Source of the DNA: Acetobacteraceae bacterium
GTDB lineage: Bacteria > Pseudomonadota > Alphaproteobacteria > Acetobacterales > Acetobacteraceae
NCBI GenBank assembly: GCA_030041375.1
Contig: JASHOA010000084.1
Coordinates: 1 to 57,205, forward strand
Reading direction: 5' to 3'
Length of the DNA: 57,205 nt
In this document: positions 36,720 through 45,672 of the stretch, piece by piece
Position numbering within the stretch: the first letter of the stretch is position 1
Layout of the letters: each line of letters opens with the position of its first letter
Translations under genes and position numbers: made by a program
Notes under the pieces: model-generated
The model's database searches: none
What the model was told of the DNA's origin: nothing
What the model saw: only the letters and a program-made list of their open reading frames with translations

Positions 36720-37658
36720 ATGGAACTGGCGTCGAAGTCGTTTCTGCTGACCCCCTGGCTCAGGGTGATGCCGATGCCGCCGTTCAGCCCGCGGCGGAGC
36801 CGCCTCCGCCGTTGGCTCCTGGTCGGCTGGCGCGGCCTCCTGATCTCGCTCTGGACGCTCCTTGCCGTGCCGGTGCAATCGGTCCTGATCGTCTTCCCCG
36901 GCCGCGGGCGGGTGGCATTTGCGCGTTTCTACTGGCGCACCTTCTGCCGCCTGATCGGGCTTTCGGTGCACCTGGTCGGCGAGCAGACCAGGAATGGCGG
37001 GCGGCGCATCGTCTATGTTTCCAACCACTCCTCCTGGCTCGACATCCCGGTCCTCGGCGGCGTGCTCGAAGCCTGCTTCATCGCCAAGGCCGAGGTCGGC
37101 GCCTGGCCGGTGATCCGCACCATCGCCCGCCTCGGGCGCACCGAGTTCGTCAGCCGCCGCAAGAGCCGCACCAGCGTGGAGAACCAGGCGATCCGCGAGC
37201 GCCTCGCCGCCGGCGACGATCTGATCCTCTTCCCCGAGGGCACGACCTCCGACGGAGCACGCGTTCTGCCGTTCCGTTCGAGCTTTTTTGCCGTCGCCGA
37301 GGGGCCGGAGCCGCCGATCCTGCAACCGATTTCCGTGGTCTACGACCGCCTCGACGGGCTGCCCGCGCTCAGGAGCACGCGGCCGCTGTTCGCCTGGTAC
37401 GGCGATATGGAGATCGGCCCGCATTTCTGGCGCCTCGCGCAGCATCATGGCTTGCGGGCGAGCGTCATCCTGCACGCCCCGGTCGATCCTCTCTCGTTTC
37501 CTGATCGCAAGCTTCTCGCCAGGAGCCTCTGGCAGGTCGTGGCCGCGAGTGCGGCCGAGCTCCGCCAGAACCGTCCCGCCCGTCCGCTCGCCGCGCCGCC
37601 GGCACCGGAGTCCGCGACGCCGCCCGAGACCACCGTCGAGAGCATCGTCGCCGGCTGA
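36720..37658 (+). CDS. plsC: 1-acyl-sn-glycerol-3-phosphate acyltransferase family protein
   Basis: A 312-residue membrane-associated acyltransferase. The catalytic NHSSWLD (NHx4D) and the glycerol-phosphate-binding FPEGTTSDG are intact, with a hydrophobic anchor at about residues 38-60. The enzyme would acylate lysophosphatidic acid, but paralogues acylate ornithine lipids or other lysolipids, so the gene symbol is provisional. The C-terminal 50 residues are Pro/Ala-rich. It follows the hydrolase gene by 30 bp. Confidence 0.85.
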   Translation: MELASKSFLLTPWLRVMPMPPFSPRRSRLRRWLLVGWRGLLISLWTLLAVPVQSVLIVFPGRGRVAFARFYWRTFCRLIGLSVHLVGEQTRNGGRRIVYVSNHSSWLDIPVLGGVLEACFIAKAEVGAWPVIRTIARLGRTEFVSRRKSRTSVENQAIRERLAAGDDLILFPEGTTSDGARVLPFRSSFFAVAEGPEPPILQPISVVYDRLDGLPALRSTRPLFAWYGDMEIGPHFWRLAQHHGLRASVILHAPVDPLSFPDRKLLARSLWQVVAASAAELRQNRPARPLAAPPAPESATPPETTVESIVAG

Positions 37659-37708
37659 TCGCCGCCCGCCCCTTCCGGCGCCGCACCTGTTCTGCCAAGC
37701 TTCCGCTC

Positions 37709-38347
37709 ATGGAAAAGCCTGTCAGCGCCTTCAGCCGGGTGCGGCGCCGCCCGCAGCGAGGCATCTACCAGCGCGAAGTGATCGAAGCGATCCTCGATGC
37801 AGCGCCGTTCTGCCATCTCGGCCACATCGTTCAGGGCCGGCCGGTCGTCATTCCGACGCTGCACTGGCGGCTCGGTCGCAACGTCTACTGGCATGGCAAT
37901 TCCGCCAGCCGGATGCTGAAGACGAATGCGGCAGGCGGCGAGGTCTGCCTGACCGCGAGCCTGTTCGATGGCTGGGTCCTGGCGCGTTCCGGCTTCAACC
38001 ACTCGGCGAATTATCGCTCGGTGATGTGCTTCGGCATCGGCCGCGCTCTCCAGGACCCGGCAGAAAAGGCAGAGGCCATGGCCGGCTTCATGGAGAAGCG
38101 CTTCCCGGGTCGCTGGTCGAGGCTCCGCCCCGCGACCCTCCAGGAGCTGAAGGCAACCTCCGTCCTGACCATGCCGATCGACGAAGCCTCCGCCAAGGTG
38201 AGAACCGGGCCGCCGCACGACGAACCCGAGGATCTGGCCTGGCCGATCTGGGCCGGCGTCCTTCCGGTGCGGCTCTCCTCTGGCGGCCCGGAACCGGCGC
38301 CGGACCTGCCCCCGGCCATTCTCGAGCCCCCGCCCGCCCCGCCCTGA
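37709..38347 (+). CDS. FMN-binding split-barrel (pyridoxamine 5'-phosphate oxidase-like) protein
   Basis: A 212-residue protein of the PNPOx-like/NimA-like split-barrel group. Core segments are FCHLGHIVQGRPVVIPTLHWR, here shortened to its first part FCHLGHIVQGRP, then YWHGNSASRML and SANYRSVMCFG. Members bind FMN or haem and reduce small molecules. The proline-rich last 25 residues are probably disordered. It ends the plus-strand run 36024-38347, and an intrinsic terminator lies 114 bp downstream. Confidence 0.82.
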   Translation: MEKPVSAFSRVRRRPQRGIYQREVIEAILDAAPFCHLGHIVQGRPVVIPTLHWRLGRNVYWHGNSASRMLKTNAAGGEVCLTASLFDGWVLARSGFNHSANYRSVMCFGIGRALQDPAEKAEAMAGFMEKRFPGRWSRLRPATLQELKATSVLTMPIDEASAKVRTGPPHDEPEDLAWPIWAGVLPVRLSSGGPEPAPDLPPAILEPPPAPP

Positions 38348-38460
38348 TCCGGCGTTCTTCCCCCGCTGTTCCTCGCTGTTCCGCTCGCCCCGTCCGCGCC
38401 GCGCAACGTCCTGATCGCGCCGCCGGATAACCTCTCGCCCCCGGCCATCCCCGCTGTTTC

Positions 38461-38484
38461 GCCGCTGTTATCAGCGGCATTTTT
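38461..38484 (+). terminator. Intrinsic terminator
   Basis: GCCGCTG / CAGCGGC, a perfect 7-bp stem with loop TTAT, followed by ATTTTT. It closes the hydrolase-acyltransferase-split-barrel transcription unit. Confidence 0.88.
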
Positions 38485-38563
38485 CCGTTCCGGCGATTGG
38501 CCTTGCGGCAATGGCCCATCGCCGCCCACACTTCCCGCTTCGGTGCTGCCGGCCCCCAACTTT

Positions 38564-38593
38564 GGCCATAGCTGCATCGGCCATAGCTGCACT
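38564..38593 (+). repeat. 15-bp direct repeat upstream of tetR
   Basis: GGCCATAGCTGCA occurs twice in tandem with a period of 15 bp (38564 and 38579), just upstream of the -35 region of the TetR gene. It may be a binding site or a simple duplication. Earlier in this gap (38348-38460), CGCTGTT is repeated several times without evident function. Confidence 0.5.
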
Positions 38594-38608
38594 GCACAAA
38601 AAGAATGA

Positions 38609-38642
38609 CGATCGATTGACATAGTCTTTCGATCGATATACT
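38609..38642 (+). promoter_or_regulatory. Promoter and paired operator of tetR / RND efflux genes
   Basis: TTGACA at 38616-38621 and TATACT at 38637-38642 look like -35 and -10 boxes with a short 15-bp spacer. The 8-bp palindrome CGATCGAT occurs at 38609 and 38630, flanking the -35 box and spacer, as expected for a TetR-type autoregulatory operator. The ATG begins only 8 bp after the -10 box, so the mRNA is probably leaderless. Confidence 0.65.
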
Positions 38643-38650
38643 CTCCACCT

Positions 38651-39355
38651 ATGCCGCCCAACGATCTTCCCGCCGCGCCCGCCCGTCCCGCCTCGCACAC
38701 CCGCGGCGAGGACACCCGCCTCCGCATCCTCCGCACCGCGCTCGAGCTCTTCGCAACCGATGGCTACGAAGGCGCCAGCACCCGCACCCTTGCCCAGCGC
38801 GCCGGCGTCAACCTGCCGGCCATCCAGTACTATTTCGGCAGCAAGGAAGGCCTCTACCACGCGGTGATCGACCATATCGCCGAGCGGATGGAGGCGCGGG
38901 TCGCGCCGGTCACCGCGGAAATCCGCGCCGCCCTCGCCAGCGGCGCCGCCTCGCGCGAGCAGGTGCTCTCGCTCCTCTGCCGGATGCTCGAGGAATTCGT
39001 CGCCCTGGTGACCGATCGCACGGAGCCCGACTGGGAAAGCCGCTCTCTCTTCTTCGCCCGCGCCGAAATCGAAGTGGCGGAGGCCCTGCATCCGCTGCAC
39101 CAGCGGGTGATGCGCCGGATCGTCGAGCCGTGCGCGGCGCTGGTCGGAAAGCTCATCGACCGGCCTCCCGAAGCCGAGGAGACGCTGCTCAAGACGATCG
39201 CGCTGATCGGCCAGGTGATCGTCTTCTGCAATCGCAAGGCCCACCACGCACTCGGCTGGCAGGCGCCGGAACCCCGCCAGATCAAGGCGGTGCAGGCGCT
39301 GATCTCCGAACACACGCGGGCGATCTTTGCCGCCCTGCCCGCGCGCGAGCGCTGA
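38651..39355 (+). CDS. TetR/AcrR-family regulator (CecR-like)
   Basis: A 234-residue repressor. The N-terminal helix-turn-helix is clear (TRLRILRTALELFATDGYEG, then TRTLAQRAGVNLPAIQYYF). The C-terminal ligand domain resembles the DUF1956 group represented by CecR/YbiH, with an ending VIVFCNRKAHHALGW. It precedes the efflux adaptor by 12 bp and most likely represses itself and the pump until an inducer binds. There is no ribosome site before ATG 38651, consistent with a leaderless message. Confidence 0.9.
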   Translation: MPPNDLPAAPARPASHTRGEDTRLRILRTALELFATDGYEGASTRTLAQRAGVNLPAIQYYFGSKEGLYHAVIDHIAERMEARVAPVTAEIRAALASGAASREQVLSLLCRMLEEFVALVTDRTEPDWESRSLFFARAEIEVAEALHPLHQRVMRRIVEPCAALVGKLIDRPPEAEETLLKTIALIGQVIVFCNRKAHHALGWQAPEPRQIKAVQALISEHTRAIFAALPARER

Positions 39356-39367
39356 GGAGGTACACTG

Positions 39368-40498
39368 ATGCTGCGGCGCATGCTCCTCATGCTGATCGCC
39401 GTCGGCCTCGTGCTCGGCGGGATCGTAGGCTTCCAGGCCTTCAAGGCGCACATCATCAAGCGCGTCATGGCCTCGTTCGCCAATCCGCCGCAGACGGTCT
39501 CGACCATCGAGGCCGCGTACCAATCCTGGCAGCCGCAACTCACCGCGGTCGGCAGCCTCACCGCCGTCCAGGGCGCCAGCCTCTCGCTCGAGGTTCCGGG
39601 AATCGTCAGCGAGATCGACTTCAAGTCCGGCCAGGATGTGCAGGAGGGCCAGGTGCTGCTCCGCCTGCGCGACGATGACGACGAGGCCAGGCTCCGGGCG
39701 CTGCAAGCAACCGCCGATCTGGCGCGCATCACCTACGAGCGCGACCGCAGGCTGCCGCCGGGCCGGGTGATCAGCCAGGCGTCGCTCGATTCCGACGCCG
39801 CGAACTTCGAGAATGCGGAAGCGCAGGTGGCGACACAGCGTGCGATCGTGGATCAGAAGACCCTGCGCGCGCCGTTCTCCGGGCATCTCGGCATCCGCGC
39901 CGTCGATCTCGGCCAGTACCTGCCGGCCGGCACGGCCGTGGTCGGGTTGCAGGCGCTGGGTACGCTCTTCGCGGATTTCTATCTCCCGCAACAGGACCTC
40001 TCGCGCATCAAGGTCGGCCAGTCGGTCACGGCGGCGGTCGATGCGTATCCGGGCCGGAATTTTGCTGGCCGGATCGTGGCGATCAACCCGAACGTCGATC
40101 CCGCATCCCGCAATGTCCTGGTGCGCGCGCAACTCGCCAATCCCGGGCATCTGCTGCTGCCCGGCATGTTCGCCACTCTCGCCATCGGCACCGGTGCGGA
40201 AGAGCAACATATCACGCTGCCCGCGACCGCGATCGCCTATAATTCGTACGGCGATCTGGTGTTCGTCGTCGTGCCGGCGCCAAAGCATGCCGAGGGTCAG
40301 CCCGGCCTCATCGCCGAGCAGAGATTCGTCACCCTCGGCCCGGCGCGCGGCGACCAGATTTCCGTCACCAAGGGTGTCGGCGCGGGAGATATCGTCGTCA
40401 CCGCCGGGCAGATGAAGCTGCATAACGGCAGCCCGGTCGTCGTCAACAACACGGTCCAACCCTCCGACAGCGCCCATCCGGTGCTGGTCGATCCGTGA
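39368..40498 (+). CDS. RND efflux pump, periplasmic adaptor subunit
   Basis: A 376-residue membrane fusion protein. One N-terminal membrane anchor (LLMLIAVGLVLGGIVGF) is followed by the barrel-sandwich (lipoyl-like) halves, e.g. SLEVPGIVSEIDFKSGQDVQ and KTLRAPFSGHLGIRAVDLG, a short hairpin and the beta-barrel with VDAYPGRNFAGRI. It lacks a lipobox, so it is a transmembrane rather than lipid-anchored adaptor. Its sequence style is that of adaptors paired with MexW/MexI-type pumps. A strong GAGGAGGT site precedes ATG 39368. Confidence 0.94.
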   Translation: MLRRMLLMLIAVGLVLGGIVGFQAFKAHIIKRVMASFANPPQTVSTIEAAYQSWQPQLTAVGSLTAVQGASLSLEVPGIVSEIDFKSGQDVQEGQVLLRLRDDDDEARLRALQATADLARITYERDRRLPPGRVISQASLDSDAANFENAEAQVATQRAIVDQKTLRAPFSGHLGIRAVDLGQYLPAGTAVVGLQALGTLFADFYLPQQDLSRIKVGQSVTAAVDAYPGRNFAGRIVAINPNVDPASRNVLVRAQLANPGHLLLPGMFATLAIGTGAEEQHITLPATAIAYNSYGDLVFVVVPAPKHAEGQPGLIAEQRFVTLGPARGDQISVTKGVGAGDIVVTAGQMKLHNGSPVVVNNTVQPSDSAHPVLVDP

Positions 40499-40511
40499 GA
40501 AAGCGCGACGC

Positions 40512-43500
40512 GTGAAATTCACCGATCTCTTCATCCGCCGCCCGGTGCTGTCCGCCGCGTTGAGCCTCGCCATCCTCGTGCTTGGCCTGCGCGCGGCAAA
40601 TCTGCTGCCGATCTTGCAGTATCCGAAAACGGAGAACGCGGTCGTCACGGTGACGACGCTCTACCCGGGTGCGGATCCGGCCGTGATCGCGGGCTTCATC
40701 ACGACGCCGCTCGAGAACGCGATTGCGCAGTCGAACGGCATCGACGACATGACCTCGACGAGCCAGTCTGGCGTCAGCACGATCACCGTCAATCTCAGGC
40801 TCAACTTCGATCCCGACAAGGCCCTGACCGAGATCAACACCAGGATCAGCTCGGTCCTGAACCAGTTGCCGCAGGGCACCGAGCAGCCGGTGCTTTCGGT
40901 AACGGTCGGGCAGACGATCGACGCGATGTATATCGGCTTCTCGAGCACCGTGCTCGCCCCCAACCAGCTCACCGATTATCTGGTGCGCGCGGTGCAGCCG
41001 AAACTGCAGGCAGTACCGGGCGTGCAGAATGCCGAGCTGCTCGGAGCGAAGAACTTCGCTCTCCGTGCCTGGCTCGATCCGAACAAGCTCGCCGCCTACG
41101 GCGTGACCGCGAGCGACGTCGCCACGGCGCTGACCAACAACGACTACATCTCGGGGCTCGGCAATACCAAGGGCCAGATGGTGCAGGTGAACCTCGCCGC
41201 TTCGACGAACCTGCACACGCTCGATCAGTTCCGCAACCTGCTCATCAAGGACAGCAACGGCGCGATCGTCCGGCTCAAGGACGTCGCCAATGTTTCGCTC
41301 GGCTTCGACGATTACGATTCCGAGGTCAGCTTCGACGGCCGGCAGGCCGTCTATATCGGCATCCAGGTCGCCCCGGGCGCCAACCTGCTCGACGTCATCA
41401 AGCGCGTGCGCGACGTCTTCCCCGCCATCCAGGCCGCCATGCCGCAGGGCATCCACGGCACCATCGTCTATGACTCCACGCAATTCGTAGAGAGCGCGAT
41501 CAACGAGGTGCTGCGCACGCTGATCGAGGCGATCCTGATCGTGACCGCGGTGGTGTTCCTGTTCCTCGGCTCGCCGCGCTCGGTGCTGATCCCCGTGGTC
41601 GCCATTCCGCTTTCGCTCGTCGGCACCTTCACGATGATGCTGATGTTCGGTTTCTCCATCAACCTTCTCACGCTGCTCGCGCTGGTGCTGGCGATCGGGC
41701 TGGTGGTGGACGACGCGATCATCGTGGTCGAGAACGTGAACCGGCTGCTGGAGCAGGGAATGAAGCCGGTGCCGGCCGCGATCCAGGCGGCGCGGCAGCT
41801 TGCCGGCCCGATCATCGCCATGACCGTGGTGCTGGTTGCGGTCTATCTGCCGATCGGCTTCCAGGGCGGCCTCACCGGCGCGCTCTTCACCGAGTTCGCC
41901 TTCACGCTGGTCGGCGCGGTGACGGTTTCCGCGGTGGTGGCGCTCACGCTCTCGCCGATGCTCGCCTCGCGTGTCCTCACCGCGCATCCGGCGGGCGGGC
42001 GCGGACTCGAGGCGCGGGTGGTCGGCTTCATCGACCGCCGCTTCAGTTCGCTCCGCCGCCGTTACGAGCGGCGCCTCTCACGCAGCCTGAATTATATCCC
42101 GGTCACCGCCGTGTTTGCGCTCCTGGTGCTGGGCAGCATCTTCTATCTCTACTCGACTGCGACGAGCGAACTCGCCCCTGAGGAGGACCAGGGGGTCATC
42201 ATCGAGGCATCGACGGCGGCGCCGAACGCCACCCTCGCCCAGAAGCGGCTCTATGACCAGCAAGTCTACAAGGCATTCGCGAGCTTTCCCGAGACCGGGC
42301 ACGTGTTCCAGCTCGATGTGCCGGGCCAGAACATCGGTGGCATGGTCCTTCACCCGTGGGATCAGCGGAAGCGCACGACGGCGGCACTCCAGCCGCTCGT
42401 GCAAAGGGGGCTCGCCGGCATCGCCGGCGTCCAGGCCGTGGCCTTCCAACCGCCGCCGCTGCCCGGCGCCAACGGCCTGCCGGTCCAGTTCGTGATCGAC
42501 ACGACGAACGGATTCGGGCCGCTGAACACGGTGGCACAGCAGTTTCTCAAGGCCGCGCTCGGGACCGGTCTCTTCATCTTTCTCGACACGGATCTCAGGA
42601 TCGACCAGCCGCAATCGACAGTCGTGATCGATCGCGACAAGGCCGCCCTGCTCGGCCTCAAGATGAGCGACATCGGCGGTGCCCTGAGCAGCATGCTGGG
42701 CGGCGCCTACGTGAATTATTTCAGCCTCGACGGGCGCTCGTACCAAGTCATCCCGCAAGTCGCGCAGCGCTTCCGGCTGACCGCCCAGCAACTGCTCGGC
42801 TATTACATCAGGACCGCGAGCGGGGCGATGGTGCCGCTTTCGACCGTCGCCCGCATCACGACCGAAACGGTCCCGGAATCGCTCAACCATTTCCAGCAGC
42901 TCAATTCGGCGACGATCCAGGGTGTGCCGGCACCGGGTGTGGCGCTCGGAACCGCGCTCGCCGCGCTCCAGAAACTGGCCCGCGATACGCTGCCCGCCGG
43001 ATACACGGTCGATTACGGCGGCGTCTCCCGGCAATATGTGCAGGAGGCAAGCGGCTTCCTCGGCACCTTCGGGCTGGCCCTGATCATCATCTTCCTCTCG
43101 CTTTCGGCCCTCTTCGAAAGCTTCCGTGACCCGCTGGTGATCCTCGTTTCGGTGCCGATGTCGATTGCCGGCGCCCTGCTCTTCGTCTCCACCGGCCTGG
43201 GCGGGGCCAGCCTCAACATCTATACCGATGTCGGGCTGGTGACGCTGATGGGGCTGATCAGCAAGCACGGCATCCTGATCGTCGAATTTGCAAACGAGCT
43301 GCAGGCGAAAGGGCGCAGCAAGCGGGAAGCGATCGAGGAGGCGGCCGCCATCCGTCTCCGCCCGATCCTGATGACGACCGCCGCGATGGTGCTCGGCGTG
43401 GTGCCGCTGCTCACGGCCAGCGGGGCCGGGGCGGCCTCGCGTTTCGCGATGGGGCTGGTGATCGCAAGCGGCATCTCGATCGGCACCCTCTTTACTCTGT

Positions 43501-43598
43501 TCGTGGTGCCGGCCGTCTATATGCTGCTCGCGGCCGACCACTCGAAGCGGCGGATCGCGGAGAGGGCGGAGTTGTCTCAAGCCATCGCCGGCGATTAA
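40512..43598 (+). CDS. RND efflux transporter (HAE1 family, MexI/MexW-like)
   Basis: A 1028-residue inner-membrane proton/drug antiporter. The N-terminus FTDLFIRRPVLSAALSLAI, the proton-relay pair in GLVVDDAIIVVENVNRLLEQ and the twofold repeat (GLISKHGILIVEFANELQ in the second half) are intact. Twelve helices and two large periplasmic loops are expected. It starts at GTG, 13 bp after the adaptor gene. No TolC-like outer membrane channel is encoded near it, so it must use one encoded elsewhere. Substrates cannot be inferred. Confidence 0.96.
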   Translation: MKFTDLFIRRPVLSAALSLAILVLGLRAANLLPILQYPKTENAVVTVTTLYPGADPAVIAGFITTPLENAIAQSNGIDDMTSTSQSGVSTITVNLRLNFDPDKALTEINTRISSVLNQLPQGTEQPVLSVTVGQTIDAMYIGFSSTVLAPNQLTDYLVRAVQPKLQAVPGVQNAELLGAKNFALRAWLDPNKLAAYGVTASDVATALTNNDYISGLGNTKGQMVQVNLAASTNLHTLDQFRNLLIKDSNGAIVRLKDVANVSLGFDDYDSEVSFDGRQAVYIGIQVAPGANLLDVIKRVRDVFPAIQAAMPQGIHGTIVYDSTQFVESAINEVLRTLIEAILIVTAVVFLFLGSPRSVLIPVVAIPLSLVGTFTMMLMFGFSINLLTLLALVLAIGLVVDDAIIVVENVNRLLEQGMKPVPAAIQAARQLAGPIIAMTVVLVAVYLPIGFQGGLTGALFTEFAFTLVGAVTVSAVVALTLSPMLASRVLTAHPAGGRGLEARVVGFIDRRFSSLRRRYERRLSRSLNYIPVTAVFALLVLGSIFYLYSTATSELAPEEDQGVIIEASTAAPNATLAQKRLYDQQVYKAFASFPETGHVFQLDVPGQNIGGMVLHPWDQRKRTTAALQPLVQRGLAGIAGVQAVAFQPPPLPGANGLPVQFVIDTTNGFGPLNTVAQQFLKAALGTGLFIFLDTDLRIDQPQSTVVIDRDKAALLGLKMSDIGGALSSMLGGAYVNYFSLDGRSYQVIPQVAQRFRLTAQQLLGYYIRTASGAMVPLSTVARITTETVPESLNHFQQLNSATIQGVPAPGVALGTALAALQKLARDTLPAGYTVDYGGVSRQYVQEASGFLGTFGLALIIIFLSLSALFESFRDPLVILVSVPMSIAGALLFVSTGLGGASLNIYTDVGLVTLMGLISKHGILIVEFANELQAKGRSKREAIEEAAAIRLRPILMTTAAMVLGVVPLLTASGAGAASRFAMGLVIASGISIGTLFTLFVVPAVYMLLAADHSKRRIAERAELSQAIAGD

Positions 43599-43642
43599 AT
43601 GCCGGGGCGGAAAGACTCGAACCAGGCGGGGAAGGAGCGGCG

Positions 43643-44047
43643 ATGAACGCGCGAGACGGTGAGCTGTTGCTGGGGCGGATCCTGATGGCCGTGCTCTTCC
43701 TGCCGTCCGGAATCGAGAAGCTGCTCGGCTGGCCGGGCATCGTGAACGCCCTTGTTCATCTCGGCGCGCCGCTGCCGCTGCTCGGCGGGATCATCGCCGT
43801 GATCTGCGAGATCGTCGTCATGGGGCTGATCCTGCTCGGCGTGCAGGTGCGGCCGCTGGCCGTGATTCTGGCCATTTACACCGTCGCGGCGGCCTTCATC
43901 GGCCATCGCTACTGGCAGATGCATCCGCCGGCGGAGATCGCCGCCAAGATCAATTTCTACAAGGACATGGCGATCGCCGGCGGGCTGTTGGCGCTGTCGG
44001 CGGCCGGCAGCGGGCGGCTGGCACTCTGGCCGGATAGCTCGACCTGA
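43643..44047 (+). CDS. DoxX family membrane protein
   Basis: A 134-residue protein with four membrane helices (e.g. GRILMAVLFLPSGIEKLLGW, then ICEIVVMGLILLG). The family includes the small subunit of thiosulfate:quinone oxidoreductase and many redox-linked proteins of uncertain role. ATG 43643 follows GGAAGGAGCGG. It trails the RND gene by 44 bp and may be read from the same promoter. Confidence 0.87.
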   Translation: MNARDGELLLGRILMAVLFLPSGIEKLLGWPGIVNALVHLGAPLPLLGGIIAVICEIVVMGLILLGVQVRPLAVILAIYTVAAAFIGHRYWQMHPPAEIAAKINFYKDMAIAGGLLALSAAGSGRLALWPDSST

Positions 44048-44066
44048 CCGTCAGCAATGGCCCCCT

Positions 44067-44759
44067 TCAGCGGTGCCAGGCCGAGCGTGAACCGCCCCAG
44101 CCACCGCCGTTCCATCCCCAACCGCCGCGCCAACCCCATCCGCCATTCCATGCCCAGCCAGGGCGTCCCCACCAGCCGGGCCCTCCCCACCAACCCCAAC
44201 CCCAACCGGGCCATCCCCATCCCCACCCCCATCCGATGCTGACAGTGGGTGCGACCGCGTACGGCGCGAAACCAGCCGCGTAGCCGAAGGCAGGGGAGGG
44301 CCCAGGCGCGGGCTGCACGTCGTTGCCATACGCAACCATGCACTGGGTGTAGGCAATGTTATAGGCCTGCTGCAGGCCGGCAGCGCTGGCGGCAGCATTG
44401 CCGGCTCCGATCGCACTGCCTGCAAGCAGTCCGGTCGCTCCGCCGATCGCCGCCCCGGCGCCCGCGGCCCCGCCGGTCGCCCCGATGGCTGCCCCCGCTG
44501 CCGCGCCGATCGCTGTGCCAAGGATCGCGCTTCCGACCCCGGCATTGGTCGCCGCCTGGGAAGGCGTCATTCCGCCGGTCCTGGCGGAGGCGAATTGGCG
44601 GCAGTAGAGGTCGTCTTGCTGGAACTGGGTGAGGCTCTGGCCTTTCTGCGGCAGCGCCATGACCGTCGGCCCCAGAGGCGGGGCCACCGCGCAGGCCGTC
44701 AGCGCCAATGCACCGCCCAGTGCGCCGACGCGCCGGGCCGCAATCCCGAGAGAAACCAT
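44067..44759 (-). CDS. Glycine-zipper lipoprotein with Trp/Gly-rich tail
   Basis: A 230-residue protein. The signal peptide ends at lipobox LTAC (about residues 19-22), making it a lipoprotein. Residues about 70-140 form a glycine/alanine zipper with alternating small residues (AIGAAAGAAIGATGGAAGAG), typical of outer-membrane-inserting segments. The last 50 residues are built from WGWG/GGWG-type units encoded by imperfect DNA repeats at about 44085-44225. ATG 44759 follows AAGAGG; a longer in-frame start would bury the signal peptide. Function is unknown, probably envelope-related. Confidence 0.8.
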   Translation of the reverse strand: MVSLGIAARRVGALGGALALTACAVAPPLGPTVMALPQKGQSLTQFQQDDLYCRQFASARTGGMTPSQAATNAGVGSAILGTAIGAAAGAAIGATGGAAGAGAAIGGATGLLAGSAIGAGNAAASAAGLQQAYNIAYTQCMVAYGNDVQPAPGPSPAFGYAAGFAPYAVAPTVSIGWGWGWGWPGWGWGWWGGPGWWGRPGWAWNGGWGWRGGWGWNGGGWGGSRSAWHR

Positions 44760-44878
44760 CGCGACGCCTCTTATCTCCGGCGCGGGCCGTACAACCGGAT
44801 GCAGCAATCCCGCCCCGTGATAGGCCCGTTATATAGCCCCCGCCGTCCCGGAATCCACGAGCGAGATACGATTCGAGA

Positions 44879-45661
44879 TTATCCTAAAGAAGAGTTGTAG
44901 GCGCCGCCGTCCAGCAGAAGATTTTGCCCGACGATGTAGCCGGCGTGCGCCGAGCAGAGGAATGCGCAGGCGAAACCGAATTCCTCCGGATCGCCCACGC
45001 GCCCGGCCGGGTTCGTCCTGGCGCGGTCCGCCAGCACCTGCTCGGGCGTGCGGCCCGACGAAGCGGCCAGTTCGACCGCGTTGCTGCGCAGCCGGTCGGT
45101 CAGGAACGGCCCGGGAAGCAGGTTGTTGATGCAGACATTATGCCGGGCGACCTGGCGGGCCAGGCCGCCGATGAAGCCGGTCAGGCCGGCGCGCGCGCCG
45201 TTGCTCATGCCGAGAGAGGGAATCGGAGACTTCACCGAGGCCGAGGTGATGTTGACGATGCGGCCAAAACGGCGCGCGATCATGCCGTCGATCACGGCGC
45301 GGATCAGCGCGATCGGGGTCAGCATGTTGGCGTCGACCGCCTTGATCCAGTCTTCCCGCGACCAGTGGCGGAAATCTCCGGCCGGCGGGCCGCCGGCATT
45401 ATTGACGAGAATGTCGGGTTCCGGGCAGGCCGCGAGCACGGCGGCCCGGCCGGCCTCGGTGGTGATGTCGCCGGCAACGGCCATCACGCTCGCTCCGGTC
45501 GCGGCGCGAATCACACCGGCCGTTTCCTCGAGTGCGGCGGCGCCGCGCGCATTGATGACAAGGGAGACCCCCTCGTGTGCCAGCGCCATGGCAGAGGCGC
45601 GGCCGAGCCCCTTGCTCGCCGCGCAGACGATGGCGCGCTTTCCGCCAATGCCGAGGTCCAT
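44879..45661 (-). CDS. Short-chain dehydrogenase/reductase, atypical active site
   Basis: A 260-residue SDR fold protein. The dinucleotide motif is CAASKGLGRAS, a variant of TGxxxGxG, and NNAGG is intact. The catalytic YxxxK is replaced: after the ITSASVKSPIP strand the helix reads LGMSNGARAGLTG, so neither Tyr nor Lys is in place. This belongs to the divergent group annotated as 3-oxoacyl-ACP-reductase-like; the chemistry is uncertain. It lies 11 bp after the thioesterase gene, third in the operon that starts with the SAF-domain oxidoreductase or earlier. Confidence 0.87.
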   Translation of the reverse strand: MDLGIGGKRAIVCAASKGLGRASAMALAHEGVSLVINARGAAALEETAGVIRAATGASVMAVAGDITTEAGRAAVLAACPEPDILVNNAGGPPAGDFRHWSREDWIKAVDANMLTPIALIRAVIDGMIARRFGRIVNITSASVKSPIPSLGMSNGARAGLTGFIGGLARQVARHNVCINNLLPGPFLTDRLRSNAVELAASSGRTPEQVLADRARTNPAGRVGDPEEFGFACAFLCSAHAGYIVGQNLLLDGGAYNSSLG

Positions 45662-45672
45662 GCGGTTTCTCC

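Noticed and set aside
40443-41987. 514-codon minus-strand frame opposite the RND transporter
   Set aside because: It is a His/Asp/Arg-rich mirror of the RND codons with no ribosome site or homology.
44085-44260. CA/CC-rich tandem repeats as a separate repeat locus
   Set aside because: They encode the Trp/Gly-rich tail of the lipoprotein and are explained by its codons.
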